Part shown: positions 25,733 to 34,642 of the stretch, piece by piece | How the letters are laid out: each line of letters opens with the position of its first letter | Position numbering within the stretch: position 1 is the stretch's first letter | Source: Cupriavidus lacunae | GTDB lineage: Bacteria; Pseudomonadota; Gammaproteobacteria; Burkholderiales; Burkholderiaceae | NCBI RefSeq assembly: GCF_003353055.1 | Contig: NZ_QKWJ01000004.1 | Span: 230,092-294,091, forward strand | Length of the DNA: 64,000 bases | Reading direction: 5' to 3' | Notes under the pieces: model-generated | The model's input: the letters and a program-made list of their open reading frames with translations, nothing else | What the model was told of the DNA's origin: nothing | Database searches by the model: none | Position numbers and translations under genes: made by a program

Positions 25733-27208
25733 TCAGGATGAAACGGCCTGTGCCGCCGGCATCATGGTCCGGCTGCGCGTGAGCGCACCGACAATCACGA
25801 ACACAGCCAGGTTGACGGCCAGCGCCAACAGCCCGGCATTGAGCGAATGGACGGCGGGCCAGCCCGGCAGCCATGCCGCGAGACCCTTGCCCGACAGCGT
25901 GAGATGGCCCAGCACCGAGCCCCCGGCAAGGATCCCGGCGAACGCCGCGTACTTGTTGCCGAACTGGCGCGGCAGCAGGCTGAAGAAGAACGACGGGAAG
26001 AGCTGCGTCAGCAGGCTGGAGGCAAACAGCGCCAGCGCCACGAACGTCGCGCCGCCGCGCAGCACGAAATACACGGCTGCCAGGCCGAACAGGGGCAGCA
26101 CGCTCTTGGCGATCAGCGTGATCTGCCGTTCCGTCGCATGCGGGGCAAAGCCTTGCTGGTAGACGTTCTTGGCGATCAGCGTGGACGCGCTCAGCAGGAT
26201 GGTGGAGCCAGGCACCAGCGCGGTCAGGATGCCGGCGCCGCCGATGACGCCGATAAACCACGGGTCAAAGGTCTGCTTGGCCAGCCTGAGCAGCGCGAGA
26301 TCGGAATCCGCGCCCTCCAGGCCGGGTACCTTCAGGATGGCCGCGAAGCCCACGAGGAACATGAAGGCGATCACAAGCTGGTAGATGGGCATCACCACCG
26401 CGTTCCTGCGTACCGCCTTCGCGCTTGACGCCGAATACACCGAGATGAACACATGTGGGTACAGGAAGTAGCCGAGCATGGTCAGCAGGATCGTCGAGTT
26501 GTACCAGGACAGGTTCAGGCCTTCTGCCGGCATCTGCAGGAAGCCGGGGTGCGCCGTCTCGATCGCCTGGAACATCGCCCCGAAGCCGCCGTAGTAGTGA
26601 AACGGCAGGTAGATGCCCAGGAATACCGCCAGCGAGACGATCAGGATGTCCTTGAAGATCGCAATGCTGGCCGAACCATGGATGCCCGAGACCAGGATAT
26701 AGCAGACCATCGCCAGCGCGCCGCCCCAGACTGCCACCGGTTCCGAGATGGAGCCGTACGAGGCCTCGGACACGATGATTCCCAGCCCGCGCAATTGAAT
26801 GATCAGCAGCGAGGCCATGCCCAGCACGGCCACCAGTGACACCAGCACGCCCAGCGCGCGGCTGTCGTACTTGCTGGCGAAGTAGTCGGAAAACGAGACC
26901 AGCTTGTGCGCCGTGGCGTAGCGCCACACGCGCGGCAGGATCCAGTAACCAAGCAGGTAGGCCAGGCACCCGTAGGCGAGGATATAGAACACCGGCGGTC
27001 CCTTGCTGTAGGCCCATCCGCTTGCGCCAAGGAAGATCGTCGTGGAGAAGGATTCGCCCGCCATCAGCAGGAATACCAGCACGGTGCCGAAACCGCGGCC
27101 ACCGACCGACCATTGCTCCAGGTTCATGGTCCGGCCGCCTTTCGCGCGGATGCCGACGAACAGGGCAAAGGCCAGGAAGAAGGCGATCACGAGAAGGGCG
27201 CTGCTCAT
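25733..27208 (-). CDS. Sodium:solute symporter (SSS) family permease
   Basis: 491 residues with about thirteen membrane segments. SSS features are WSVGGRGFGTVLVFLLMAGE near the start, TIFLGASGWAYSKGPPVFYI and ALVPGSTILLSASTLIAKNV. Such permeases import small organic solutes with Na+. ATG 27208 is preceded by GAGGAG at 5 nt, and its start overlaps the stop of a DUF3311 gene, a pairing seen repeatedly with this symporter subfamily. The downstream amidohydrolase suggests an import-and-hydrolyse pathway. Confidence 0.93.
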   Translation of the reverse strand: MSSALLVIAFFLAFALFVGIRAKGGRTMNLEQWSVGGRGFGTVLVFLLMAGESFSTTIFLGASGWAYSKGPPVFYILAYGCLAYLLGYWILPRVWRYATAHKLVSFSDYFASKYDSRALGVLVSLVAVLGMASLLIIQLRGLGIIVSEASYGSISEPVAVWGGALAMVCYILVSGIHGSASIAIFKDILIVSLAVFLGIYLPFHYYGGFGAMFQAIETAHPGFLQMPAEGLNLSWYNSTILLTMLGYFLYPHVFISVYSASSAKAVRRNAVVMPIYQLVIAFMFLVGFAAILKVPGLEGADSDLALLRLAKQTFDPWFIGVIGGAGILTALVPGSTILLSASTLIAKNVYQQGFAPHATERQITLIAKSVLPLFGLAAVYFVLRGGATFVALALFASSLLTQLFPSFFFSLLPRQFGNKYAAFAGILAGGSVLGHLTLSGKGLAAWLPGWPAVHSLNAGLLALAVNLAVFVIVGALTRSRTMMPAAQAVSS

Positions 27209-27402
27209 GGCTGCTCCTCGCATTCCCTGCCGTCATGGCGGGACATCGCCGCCATGATCGCCGAGGTCAGTACGGCCCACAGGCCGTTCCAGAACAAGAG
27301 GAAAGGGATGCCCAGCACGAGGGAGTGAACGTGCTGGGCAATCAGACCGCCACTGTAGATGGCGATCAGCGGCAATGCCGCCAGCCAATGGATGGGTTTC
27401 AC
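27205..27402 (-). CDS. DUF3311 small membrane protein paired with the symporter
   Basis: 65 residues with two membrane segments (WLAALPLIAIYSGGLIAQHV; LGIPFLLFWNGLWAVLTSAI). DUF3311 proteins usually lie directly upstream of SSS permeases and are thought to be accessory subunits. The GTG start at 27402 is chosen for GGAGGAGACACC upstream; the frame further upstream crosses the operator region. It is the first gene of the operon, and its stop overlaps the symporter start (ATGA). Confidence 0.85.
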   Translation of the reverse strand: MKPIHWLAALPLIAIYSGGLIAQHVHSLVLGIPFLLFWNGLWAVLTSAIMAAMSRHDGRECEEQP

Positions 27403-27425
27403 GGTGTCTCCTCCGCGGTGTCGTT

Positions 27426-27460
27426 TTGGTTGACCAAGTGTAGGATATTTGGTCAACCAG
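27426..27460. promoter_or_regulatory. Paired FadR-type GntR operators
   Basis: TTGGTTGACCAA (27426-27437) and TTGGTCAACCAG (27449-27460) each fit the TGGT-N2-ACCA pattern of FadR-subfamily GntR regulators. Together they make a perfect 10-bp inverted repeat, GGTTGACCAA and TTGGTCAACC, with centres 23 bp apart (about two helical turns). The block lies 24 bp upstream of the DUF3311 start and 131 bp upstream of the divergent GntR gene, so it can control both. Confidence 0.75.
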
Positions 27461-27590
27461 AATGGTTGGTGATTTCCCGGACGAATGGATGACCATGTCG
27501 CGCATCGCATACAATGAGTAGCGCGCCGCTTCCTCCTCTTCAGCGATGGCACATGCTGCTGACGTCGCTTGCCACACAGGAATCCCTTCC

Positions 27591-28349
27591 ATGTCTACAT
27601 CGCTCATCCGTCACACCAGGCCCGATGCCGCGGAGGACAGGGGCAGTGCCGATGCTCAGGCCGAGGCGGGGGTGGAAGACCGCGTCCATGCGGCGATCAC
27701 GGCTGCGCTGCTGGCCGGCAAGCTGCGCCCCGGCATGCCGCTGCGCGAGCGCAGCCTGGCAGAGGCCTTCGATTGCACGCGTGGCGCGGTGCGCAAAGTG
27801 CTGGCGCGACTGGGCGCGGAGGGCAAGCTCGACCTGGAGCCCAATCGCGGCGCCTTCGTGCCGCGGCCCTCCGTGGAGGACATACGCGAGGTCTACAGCG
27901 CCCGGCGTGCGGTCGAAGTCGGCATCGTGGCCACGCTGTGCGGGCGTTTATCCGCCGAACAGCTGGCCCGGCTGACACAGCACGTGGAGGCCGAGGAAGC
28001 GGCCTTCCACGCGCATCGCCGCGAGGCGTCCGCCCGTCTTGCGGGCGGCTTCCATGCGCTGCTGACCGAGATGGTTGGCAGCGCCGACCTGCTCGCGTTC
28101 GTCCAGCGGCTGATCGCCAAGACCGAGCTCTACAAGGCGCTGTACGATCCGGAGGAGTACATCGAGTGCGCGCCGACGGAGCACCGTGAACTGGTCGAGG
28201 CGCTGAAGACACCATGCGTGCAGGCCACCATCGACATGATTACCACGCACCTGAATGACATCGAGAGGCGCGTGGTGGAGCAGGCCATCCGGGCAGAGGA
28301 AGTGCCGGATGTGAAGGCGATCTTCGCGGCGGGGCTGAAGCGGCCCTGA
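27591..28349 (+). CDS. GntR-family (FadR/FCD) transcriptional regulator
   Basis: 252 residues. Winged helix: RVHAAITAALLAGKLRPGMP, ERSLAEAFDCTRGAVRKVLA, GKLDLEPNRGAFVPRPS. The C-terminal FCD domain has metal-ligand-type residues in GGFHALLTEM and PTEHRELVEAL. It is divergent from the DUF3311-symporter-amidohydrolase-MFS operon, and paired operators of the right type lie between. It most likely represses that operon and itself until the transported compound binds. ATG 27591 is preferred over the upstream in-frame start because conserved sequence begins later and AGGA lies about 10 nt before it. Confidence 0.92.
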   Translation: MSTSLIRHTRPDAAEDRGSADAQAEAGVEDRVHAAITAALLAGKLRPGMPLRERSLAEAFDCTRGAVRKVLARLGAEGKLDLEPNRGAFVPRPSVEDIREVYSARRAVEVGIVATLCGRLSAEQLARLTQHVEAEEAAFHAHRREASARLAGGFHALLTEMVGSADLLAFVQRLIAKTELYKALYDPEEYIECAPTEHRELVEALKTPCVQATIDMITTHLNDIERRVVEQAIRAEEVPDVKAIFAAGLKRP

Positions 28350-28548
28350 ATCCTTTCCCGTTCGGAAAGCATGGTGGAGCAAGCCGCGCTTCCAGGTCGC
28401 CCCGCCTTCCCCTCATCATGTCCGTGGCGCACCGCCGGGCCGCGCAAGACAGCCCCGTCGGCGAGCGCTCGTCCATCCATCCCAACGGGATGACGGTGCC
28501 CGCCACCGGCGCGCAACAGCCGCCCATCGAACCCCGGACCCAATTCCC

Positions 28549-29505
28549 ATGAAGATCGTATTCCTGGACCGTTCCACCATTTCGCCGCAAACCACGCTGC
28601 GTGCACTGCCGTTCCCGCATGAACTCGTACTCCATGCCGAGACGGCCGACGAAGACGTTGCCGCGCGCATTGCCGACGCGGACGTGGTCATCACCAACAA
28701 GGTGAAGCTGGGCGCCCGCCAGATCGCCGGGGCGCCGAACCTCAGGCTCGTCGCCGTGGCGGCGACCGGCACGGATGTCGTCGACCTGAAGGCCTGTGCC
28801 GAACGCGGCATCGTGGTCTCCAACGTCCGCAACTATGCCGTCCATACCGTGCCGGAGCATACGTTTGCGCTGATCTTTGCGCTGCGGCGCAGTCTGGCGG
28901 CCTACCACGATGCCGTCAGGCGCGGCCGCTGGCAGGAATCCGGCGCCTTCTGCTTTTTCGACTACCCGATCCGGGATTTGCACGGCTCGGTACTTGGCAT
29001 CATCGGCGACGGCGTGCTCGGGCAATCGGTGGCCAGGATGGCGAGCGCGCTGGGCATGACGCCGCTGTTTGCCGCACACAAAGGGCGCGAGAACATGGGC
29101 TCTCTGTACACGCCTTTTGACGAAGTGCTGCGCCGTAGCGACATCATCACCTTGCATTGCCCGCTGGTAGCGCAAACGCGCAACCTGATCGACATGACCG
29201 AGTTCGCGAAGATGGAGCGTCGCCCGCTGCTGATCAACACCGCCCGCGGCGGACTGGTCAATGAAGCGGCGCTGGTGCAGGCATTGCAGTCTGGCCAGGT
29301 GGCCGGGGCCGGCTTTGATGTCGCGACGCAGGAGCCGCCCGGCGCCGATCATCCGTTCCATCAACTGAAGGATGCACCAAACTTTATCCTGACCCCGCAC
29401 GTGGCCTGGGCCAGCGATGAAGCCGTGCAAGGCCTGGCCGATCAATTGATCGACAACATCTGTGCCTTCGCGCAGGGCACCCCCACGAACGTGGTGCTCG
29501 GATAG
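28549..29505 (+). CDS. hprA: Glycerate dehydrogenase / hydroxypyruvate reductase
   Basis: 318 residues of the D-2-hydroxyacid dehydrogenase family, HprA type. The NAD motif GDGVLG lies near residue 154; catalytic Arg in NTARGGLVN (about 231), Glu in ATQEPPG and His in TPHVAWAS (about 284). VAVAATGTDVVDLKACAERG and VRNYAVHTVPEH are typical of glycerate dehydrogenases. It would reduce hydroxypyruvate to D-glycerate, which the glycerate kinase 38 bp downstream phosphorylates. The 199-bp gap before it holds nothing else I recognise. Confidence 0.9.
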   Translation: MKIVFLDRSTISPQTTLRALPFPHELVLHAETADEDVAARIADADVVITNKVKLGARQIAGAPNLRLVAVAATGTDVVDLKACAERGIVVSNVRNYAVHTVPEHTFALIFALRRSLAAYHDAVRRGRWQESGAFCFFDYPIRDLHGSVLGIIGDGVLGQSVARMASALGMTPLFAAHKGRENMGSLYTPFDEVLRRSDIITLHCPLVAQTRNLIDMTEFAKMERRPLLINTARGGLVNEAALVQALQSGQVAGAGFDVATQEPPGADHPFHQLKDAPNFILTPHVAWASDEAVQGLADQLIDNICAFAQGTPTNVVLG

Positions 29506-29543
29506 CAACGCGATCGACAACCAACTAGCGGAGCTACCTGATC

Positions 29544-30698
29544 ATGACCGACACAGCAGGATTGAAGGTTCTGGTTGCACCGGACTCGTTCAAGGGCAGT
29601 CTTTCGGCAGCTGCGGTGGCGGACCGCATTCGCGCCGGCATCCGCCGCGCTGTGCCTGATGCCGACGTGACGCTGGCACCGATTGCCGATGGCGGTGAAG
29701 GCACCGCCGAGGTTCTGGCGGCGACACTGCCGGGCATCTGGGAAGACGTGATCGCCACGGACGCCAATGGCGAGAGGAAGACCGTCCCATACTTCCGCAG
29801 TCGTACGCGGGAATTTGGTGACCTTGCCATCTTCGAGGTGGCCGAGGTCGTCGGCCTGCCGCAGGCTGTGGTCGAGCCGGGCCTGCGCACGACACGGGGC
29901 GTTGGCCAGGTTATCCGGGCGATCGCCGGACGGGGTGTCGATACCATTGCCATTGGGCTGGGCGGCTCTTCCACCAATGACGCGGGTGCCGGGTTGCTTG
30001 CGGAAACGGGTTTCCGCTTTACCGATGCGGAGGGCAACGCATTGTGGCCGTGCCTGGATGCATTGGACACGATCAGTGCCGCGACATATCAGTTGTCCGC
30101 ACAGCTCGGCGGCGTCAGGCTTATCGGCCTGTCGGACGTCAACAGCCCGCTCTGCGGGCCTGACGGTGCGACCTTTGTCTTTGGCCCGCAGAAGGGCGTC
30201 CGGGACCTTGCGGCTGTTGATGCCAAGCTGGAACGGTTTGCGCAGCGATGCGCTGTCGCTGTCGGACGGGACCTTGCCGACGCGGAGGGCAGCGGCGCCG
30301 CCGGCGGTATCGGCTTCGCGCTGCGCCTGCTTGGCGCCGAGATGGTGTCCGGCGCCGCGTTCGTGCTGGGCGCTGCCGGCATCGATGCCGGGCTTGGCGC
30401 CTTCCACTGGGTCATTACCGGCGAGGGCCGGTCCGATGCCCAGACGATGATGGGGAAGGGGCCCGCGATGATTGCATGCATGGCGCGCCAGGCTGGCGTG
30501 CCGGTCACGCTGCTCTCCGGCGCCATCGAACCCGATGCCGCGCTGGCGGAGGCCTTTGACGGATGCATTTCCATCCAGCAAGGGCCGGTATCGCTCAGCG
30601 TTGCGATGGCGAATGCCGCGGCCTTGCTGGAGGACGCGGCGTTCCAGCTGACACGTTGCTACAGCGCCGCCAGCCGGCGGGGGAATCGCCGCAGCTAA
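29544..30698 (+). CDS. Glycerate kinase (GarK/GlxK family)
   Basis: 384 residues of the glycerate kinase type 1 family: VLVAPDSFKGSLSAAAVADR, APIADGGEGTAEVL, IGLGGSSTNDAGAGLL, GAAGGIGFALRLLGAEMVSG and VITGEGRSDAQTMMGKGP. It transfers phosphate from ATP to D-glycerate; this family generally makes 2-phosphoglycerate. It follows hprA and together they move hydroxypyruvate or glycerate into glycolysis. A strong hairpin follows the stop. Confidence 0.92.
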   Translation: MTDTAGLKVLVAPDSFKGSLSAAAVADRIRAGIRRAVPDADVTLAPIADGGEGTAEVLAATLPGIWEDVIATDANGERKTVPYFRSRTREFGDLAIFEVAEVVGLPQAVVEPGLRTTRGVGQVIRAIAGRGVDTIAIGLGGSSTNDAGAGLLAETGFRFTDAEGNALWPCLDALDTISAATYQLSAQLGGVRLIGLSDVNSPLCGPDGATFVFGPQKGVRDLAAVDAKLERFAQRCAVAVGRDLADAEGSGAAGGIGFALRLLGAEMVSGAAFVLGAAGIDAGLGAFHWVITGEGRSDAQTMMGKGPAMIACMARQAGVPVTLLSGAIEPDAALAEAFDGCISIQQGPVSLSVAMANAAALLEDAAFQLTRCYSAASRRGNRRS

Positions 30699-30703
30699 TA
30701 GAC

Positions 30704-30727
30704 AAGTCTCCCCGTCGGGGGAGACTT
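30704..30727. terminator. Bidirectional terminator-like hairpin between convergent genes
   Basis: AAGTCTCCCC (30704-30713) pairs perfectly with GGGGAGACTT (30718-30727) around GTCG. It lies between the ends of the glycerate kinase gene and the convergent Bug receptor gene, so it can serve both. No long U-tract is present. Confidence 0.7.
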
Positions 30728-30748
30728 CATCCGATCCGGTCAGAGCAT

Positions 30749-31717
30749 TCAGTCCGCGCGAATATTGGACGTCTTGACCACACGCGCCCACGACGCCAGC
30801 TCCTGGTCGACAAACTTCCCCAATTCCTGCGGACCCATATAGGCAGCAAACGCTCCCTGTTCCTCGATCTTCTTCTTGTAAGTCTCGCTGGCCACAATCT
30901 TCTTCACCTCCTGCGACAACCGCTCGACGATGGCCGGCGGCGTGCCTGCCGGGGCAAACAGCGCAAACCAGGATTCCACCTCATAGCCGGGCAGGCCGGC
31001 CTCCGCGGTCGTCGGAACGTTGGGCATCGACGGATGGCGCTTCGGGCCGGCGTAGGCAAGTGCCTTGATCTTGCCTGCCTGCACATGTCCGATCACGCTG
31101 GGCGGCGTGGTGATGAACATATCCACCTGTCCGCTGATCAGGTCGGTGATCACGGGGCCGGCGCCTTTGTAAGGCACGTGTGTCATCGGCACCCTGGTCT
31201 GCCGCGCCAGCATCTCGCCGGCGATATGCTGGATCGAGCCGTTGCCGGACGAGGCATAGAACAGGCCCTTGCCGTTGCTCTTGCCGTAGGCAATCAGTTC
31301 GGTCAGCGACGTCACCGGCAGCTTGCCGCTGACGGCAATGACGTGGGGCGCGCGCATGACCAGCGCCACCGGGGCGAAGCTGGACGGCTTCCAGCGGATC
31401 TGCGGGAACAGCGCCGGATTGCCGACGTGGTAGCCGGAGTACTGCAGCAGCAGCGTATAGCCGTCTGGCGCCGCCCGGGCCACGGCTTCGGTGCCGATGT
31501 TGCCACTGGCACCGGGCTTGTTGTCCACGACCACGGGCTGGCCAAGTGCGGCCTGCAGTGGCTCGCCGATCAGGCGGGCAACGATATCGGTTGATCCCGC
31601 CGGGGCGCTGGGCACCACCAGCGTGACGGGTTTGCTTGGGTAGGCACTGGCGGTATAGCCCGGGGTGGCGGCAGCCAGGGCTGTCAGGGCGGCCGCGGCG
31701 ATGGTCATGCGTTTCAT
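30749..31717 (-). CDS. Bug-family (TctC) periplasmic solute-binding protein of the HMG-lyase operon
   Basis: 322 residues; signal peptide of about 24 residues (ATPGYTASA), then YPSKPVTLVVPSAPAGSTDI, VDNKPGASGNIGTEAVARA, YASSGNGSIQHIA and HVPYKGAGPVITDLISGQ. ATG 31717 follows GGAGGAGACATC. It is last in a four-gene minus-strand operon behind the CoA-transferase, HMG-CoA-lyase-like and VOC genes. It presumably captures the carboxylic acid that this operon activates and cleaves. No TctAB genes are adjacent. Confidence 0.92.
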   Translation of the reverse strand: MKRMTIAAAALTALAAATPGYTASAYPSKPVTLVVPSAPAGSTDIVARLIGEPLQAALGQPVVVDNKPGASGNIGTEAVARAAPDGYTLLLQYSGYHVGNPALFPQIRWKPSSFAPVALVMRAPHVIAVSGKLPVTSLTELIAYGKSNGKGLFYASSGNGSIQHIAGEMLARQTRVPMTHVPYKGAGPVITDLISGQVDMFITTPPSVIGHVQAGKIKALAYAGPKRHPSMPNVPTTAEAGLPGYEVESWFALFAPAGTPPAIVERLSQEVKKIVASETYKKKIEEQGAFAAYMGPQELGKFVDQELASWARVVKTSNIRAD

Positions 31718-31756
31718 TGATGTCTCCTCCATAGTTTTGTAGTCGGTGGCCGGTCG

Positions 31757-32143
31757 TCAGTCGACCAGTTCCGATATCTCGATCAGGTTCAGGTCCGGAT
31801 CGCGCACGTAGACCGAGCGGATCTTTTGCGTGGCGCCGGTGCGCGCCACCGGCCCTTCGACGATGGGCCATTGGCATCGCTGCAGATGCGCGATGACATC
31901 GTCCAGCGGGACGGACGCGATAAAGCAAAGATCGAGGGCGCCGGGAACGGGCAGGTGTGCCTTGGGCTCGAACTCGGCGCCGCGCTGGTGCAGGTTGATC
32001 TTCTGGTTGCCGAAGCGGAAAGCCAGGCGGCCGTTGCCAAAGGTTTCCAGCTGCATCTGCATGACTTCGGTGTAGAAGTGCCGCGTGGCATCGAGGTCGA
32101 CGCAGGTGAGCACCAGGTGATCGAGATGGTCGATAAGGGGCAT
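31757..32143 (-). CDS. VOC (glyoxalase/bleomycin-resistance) family protein
   Basis: 128 residues with the paired beta-alpha-beta3 VOC layout: LIDHLDHLVLTCVDLDATRH, RFGNQKINLHQRGAEFEP, ALDLCFIASVPLDD and VRDPDLNLIEISEL. His7 or His10, His in INLHQR and the terminal Glu are likely metal ligands. Related proteins act as lyases, isomerases or dioxygenases on small acids. It lies 19 bp after the HMG-CoA-lyase-like gene in the same operon; an accessory isomerase or epimerase role is a guess. ATG 32143 is preferred, with GGAAG 5 nt upstream. Confidence 0.85.
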   Translation of the reverse strand: MPLIDHLDHLVLTCVDLDATRHFYTEVMQMQLETFGNGRLAFRFGNQKINLHQRGAEFEPKAHLPVPGALDLCFIASVPLDDVIAHLQRCQWPIVEGPVARTGATQKIRSVYVRDPDLNLIEISELVD

Positions 32144-32162
32144 GATGGCTTCCAGTGCAGGG

Positions 32163-33125
32163 TCAGGCGGCAGGCGCCCGGAAAGCGCGCTGTTCGGGAA
32201 TGGCATCGGCGGCAGGCATCGGATGCAGGTCGAGGCGCCGGCCGGCCTTCAGCAGCTGGCTGGGGACGTCATGGCCGATCAGCTCCGGCAAGCGTGCCGC
32301 GGCATTGAGGACCGCCGCGAGGTCCACGCCAGTGTCGTAGCCGTCCAGCTCCAGCATGTGGACGAGTTCCTCGGTACAGACGTTGCCGGTCGCGCCCGGG
32401 GCATATGGGCAGCCGCCAAGGCCGCCAAGCGAGGCGTCGAAGCGGTCGATGCCCTGGCCGAGTGCCGCCAGCGTATTGGCCAGCGCGAGGCCGCGGGTGT
32501 TGTGGAAATGCAGGGTCAGCGCCAGCCCGGGGAACTGCCTGCGGGCCGCTTCGCACAAGCCGGCAACCTGCGACGGGAAGGCCATGCCGGTGGTGTCGCA
32601 CAGCGTCACGCCATGTACGCCCAGGTCGGCGAAGCGCTGCGTCCAGCCCAGCACGGTCTGCACCGGCACGTCGCCCTCCATCGGGCAGCCCATGGCCGTC
32701 GACAGCGAAACATTGATCGCGGTCGGGGTCTCGCGCACCACGCGGATGACGTCGGCAAGCTGCGCGAACGATTGCTCGCGCGACATGCGCAGGTTGGTGC
32801 GGTTGTGGCTTTCGCTGACCGACATCACCAGGTTGACCTCGTCGACCTGGCAGGACAGGGCGCGCTCGGCGCCGCGCACGTTTGGCACCAGCACTGTGTA
32901 GACCACGCCCTCGCGCCGCGCGATGCGATGCATCACCGCTTCGGCGTCGCGCAGCGCCGGGATCGCCTTGGGCGAGGTGAAGGAAGTCACCTCGATCTTG
33001 GCATAGCCGCATGCGCTCAGGTCATCGATCAAGGCGACCTTGTCATCGGTCTCGACGAAGCGGGACTCGTTCTGGAAGCCGTCTCGCGTGGCAACTTCCT
33101 GGATATACACCTTCTTGGTAGTCAT
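32163..33125 (-). CDS. Hydroxymethylglutaryl-CoA lyase-like aldolase
   Basis: 320 residues, HMGL-like TIM barrel: QEVATRDGFQNE (start of strand 1), SVSESHNRTNLRMS, VTLCDTTGMAFPSQV, LHFHNTRGLALANT and the active-site loop GGCPYAPGATGNVCTEELV with its signature cysteine. It would cleave 3-hydroxy-3-methylglutaryl-CoA, or a close homologue, to acetyl-CoA or pyruvate plus a keto product. ATG 33125 follows GGAGACCGG. The CoA-transferase 13 bp upstream would make the CoA ester. Confidence 0.92.
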   Translation of the reverse strand: MTTKKVYIQEVATRDGFQNESRFVETDDKVALIDDLSACGYAKIEVTSFTSPKAIPALRDAEAVMHRIARREGVVYTVLVPNVRGAERALSCQVDEVNLVMSVSESHNRTNLRMSREQSFAQLADVIRVVRETPTAINVSLSTAMGCPMEGDVPVQTVLGWTQRFADLGVHGVTLCDTTGMAFPSQVAGLCEAARRQFPGLALTLHFHNTRGLALANTLAALGQGIDRFDASLGGLGGCPYAPGATGNVCTEELVHMLELDGYDTGVDLAAVLNAAARLPELIGHDVPSQLLKAGRRLDLHPMPAADAIPEQRAFRAPAA

Positions 33126-33138
33126 GCCGGTCTCCTTC

Positions 33139-34341
33139 TCAGATAATCCCTGCTGCGCGCCAGGCCTCGCGCTGCCCCGCGCCGATGCCAAGGCCTTCCA
33201 GGACCGCGTCGGTATGCTGGCCAAGCGCAGGGGCCGGCGTGGACAGTTCGCCAGGCGTGGCTCCCAGTTTCGGCACGATGCCGGGCAACTGGACGGGGGT
33301 GCCGTCGGGCAGTTGCGCGTCCAGGATCATGTCGCGCGCGCGGTAGTGCGGATCGCTGGCGATATCGGCGATGTCATAGATCTTGCCCGCGGGAATGCGC
33401 GCTTCATTGAGCGCGTCGAGGGCCGCTTCGAGGTTGCGCTGTGCCGCCCATTCGCCAATGGCGGCGTCGAGCATCGCGACCTGGGCGACCCGGCCATCGT
33501 TGCGGGCCAGGGCAGGGTCATCGCGCAGGTCAGGCCGCTCGATCATCTCCATCAGCCGCCTGAAGATGCCGTCGCCGTTACCGGCGATCAGCACGTACTT
33601 GCCGTCGGCGCAGCGGTACGCATTGGTCGGCGCGATGCCGGGAAGGCTGCTGCCGGCCGCTTGCCGCACGGCGCCGAACACCGAGTATTCCGGCAGCAGG
33701 CTTTCCATCATGTTGAACACCGACTCGTACAAGGCCACATCCACGACCTGGCCCTTGCCGCCGTTCTGTTCCCGGTGCCGCAATGCCAGCAGGATGCCGA
33801 TCACACCGTGCAGCGCGGACAACGAATCGCCGATGGACACGCCCACACGCACCGGCGTGCGGCCCGGCTCGCCGCTCAGGTGGCGCAGGCCGCCCATCGC
33901 TTCGCCGATCACGCCGAAGCCCGGCCGGTCGCGATAGGGGCCGGTCTGGCCATAGCCGGATACGCGCAGCATCACCAGCCCAGGGTTCAACGCGTGCAGG
34001 CCATCCCAGCCCAGGCCCCAGCTTTCCAGCGTGCCCGGGCGGAAGTTCTCGATCAGCACGTCGCTTTGCGCGGCCAGCTTGCGCACCACGTCCTGGCCTT
34101 CCGGTGTGCGCAGGTCCAGCGTGACGGATTGCTTGTCGCGGGACTGCGCCTCCCACCAGACCGAGGTGCCTTCATGCAGCAGCCGCCATTTGCGCAGCGG
34201 ATCGCCCGTGCCGGGCGGCTCGATCTTGATGACCTCCGCGCCGAACGCCGCCAGCATGCGCGCGGCGAACGGCCCCGCGATCAGCTGCCCGAGCTCCAGG
34301 ACACGAATGCCGGCAAGCGGCTTTGACTTCGTTGCTTCCAT
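33139..34341 (-). CDS. Class III (CaiB/BaiF) CoA-transferase
   Basis: About 400 residues, family length. Motifs: GIRVLELGQLIAGPFAARML, IKIEPPGTGDPLRKW, DVLIENFRPGTLESWG, VSGYGQTGPYRDRPGF and the catalytic Asp in SIGDSLSALHG. It moves CoA from a donor such as succinyl-CoA to a free carboxylic acid. The start at 34341 is preferred because AGGAG lies 8 nt upstream; ATG 34347, two codons earlier, leaves only 2 nt. First gene of the operon CoA-transferase, HMG-lyase, VOC, Bug receptor, divergent from a LysR regulator. Confidence 0.92.
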   Translation of the reverse strand: MEATKSKPLAGIRVLELGQLIAGPFAARMLAAFGAEVIKIEPPGTGDPLRKWRLLHEGTSVWWEAQSRDKQSVTLDLRTPEGQDVVRKLAAQSDVLIENFRPGTLESWGLGWDGLHALNPGLVMLRVSGYGQTGPYRDRPGFGVIGEAMGGLRHLSGEPGRTPVRVGVSIGDSLSALHGVIGILLALRHREQNGGKGQVVDVALYESVFNMMESLLPEYSVFGAVRQAAGSSLPGIAPTNAYRCADGKYVLIAGNGDGIFRRLMEMIERPDLRDDPALARNDGRVAQVAMLDAAIGEWAAQRNLEAALDALNEARIPAGKIYDIADIASDPHYRARDMILDAQLPDGTPVQLPGIVPKLGATPGELSTPAPALGQHTDAVLEGLGIGAGQREAWRAAGII

Positions 34342-34417
34342 CTCCATGACTCCTGCTGTTTGCGGAGATAGTGGGTCAAAAGCCGTCGCCTGGTAATCGA
34401 TGGATTTTCAATCGTCC

Positions 34418-34432
34418 TTTCCGGAATGGAAA
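34418..34432. promoter_or_regulatory. LysR-box-like palindrome between the CoA-transferase operon and LysR
   Basis: TTTCCGGAATGGAAA is TTTCC-N5-GGAAA, extended outward to TCC...GGA. It fits the dyad layout of LysR sites and lies in the 301-bp divergent gap, 77 bp upstream of the CoA-transferase start. Confidence 0.45.
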
Positions 34433-34642
34433 AGGATGACATTTTTCGCCGGAGGAAGACGGATAAACGGCGCGGGCGGCGGAAATGCCGGCCATTCCGC
34501 CCGGATCAAAGGCTGGCGCTGGGAAACACGAGATCGGCAATGCCGTTTGACAAGGCGCGAGCGGCTAACTAGCCTTTCCTGACTTGCAATCCTGCTGGCG
34601 CCGGCCACCAGCGTCCCGAAGTCTTGCCGTGAAGGCACCCAG

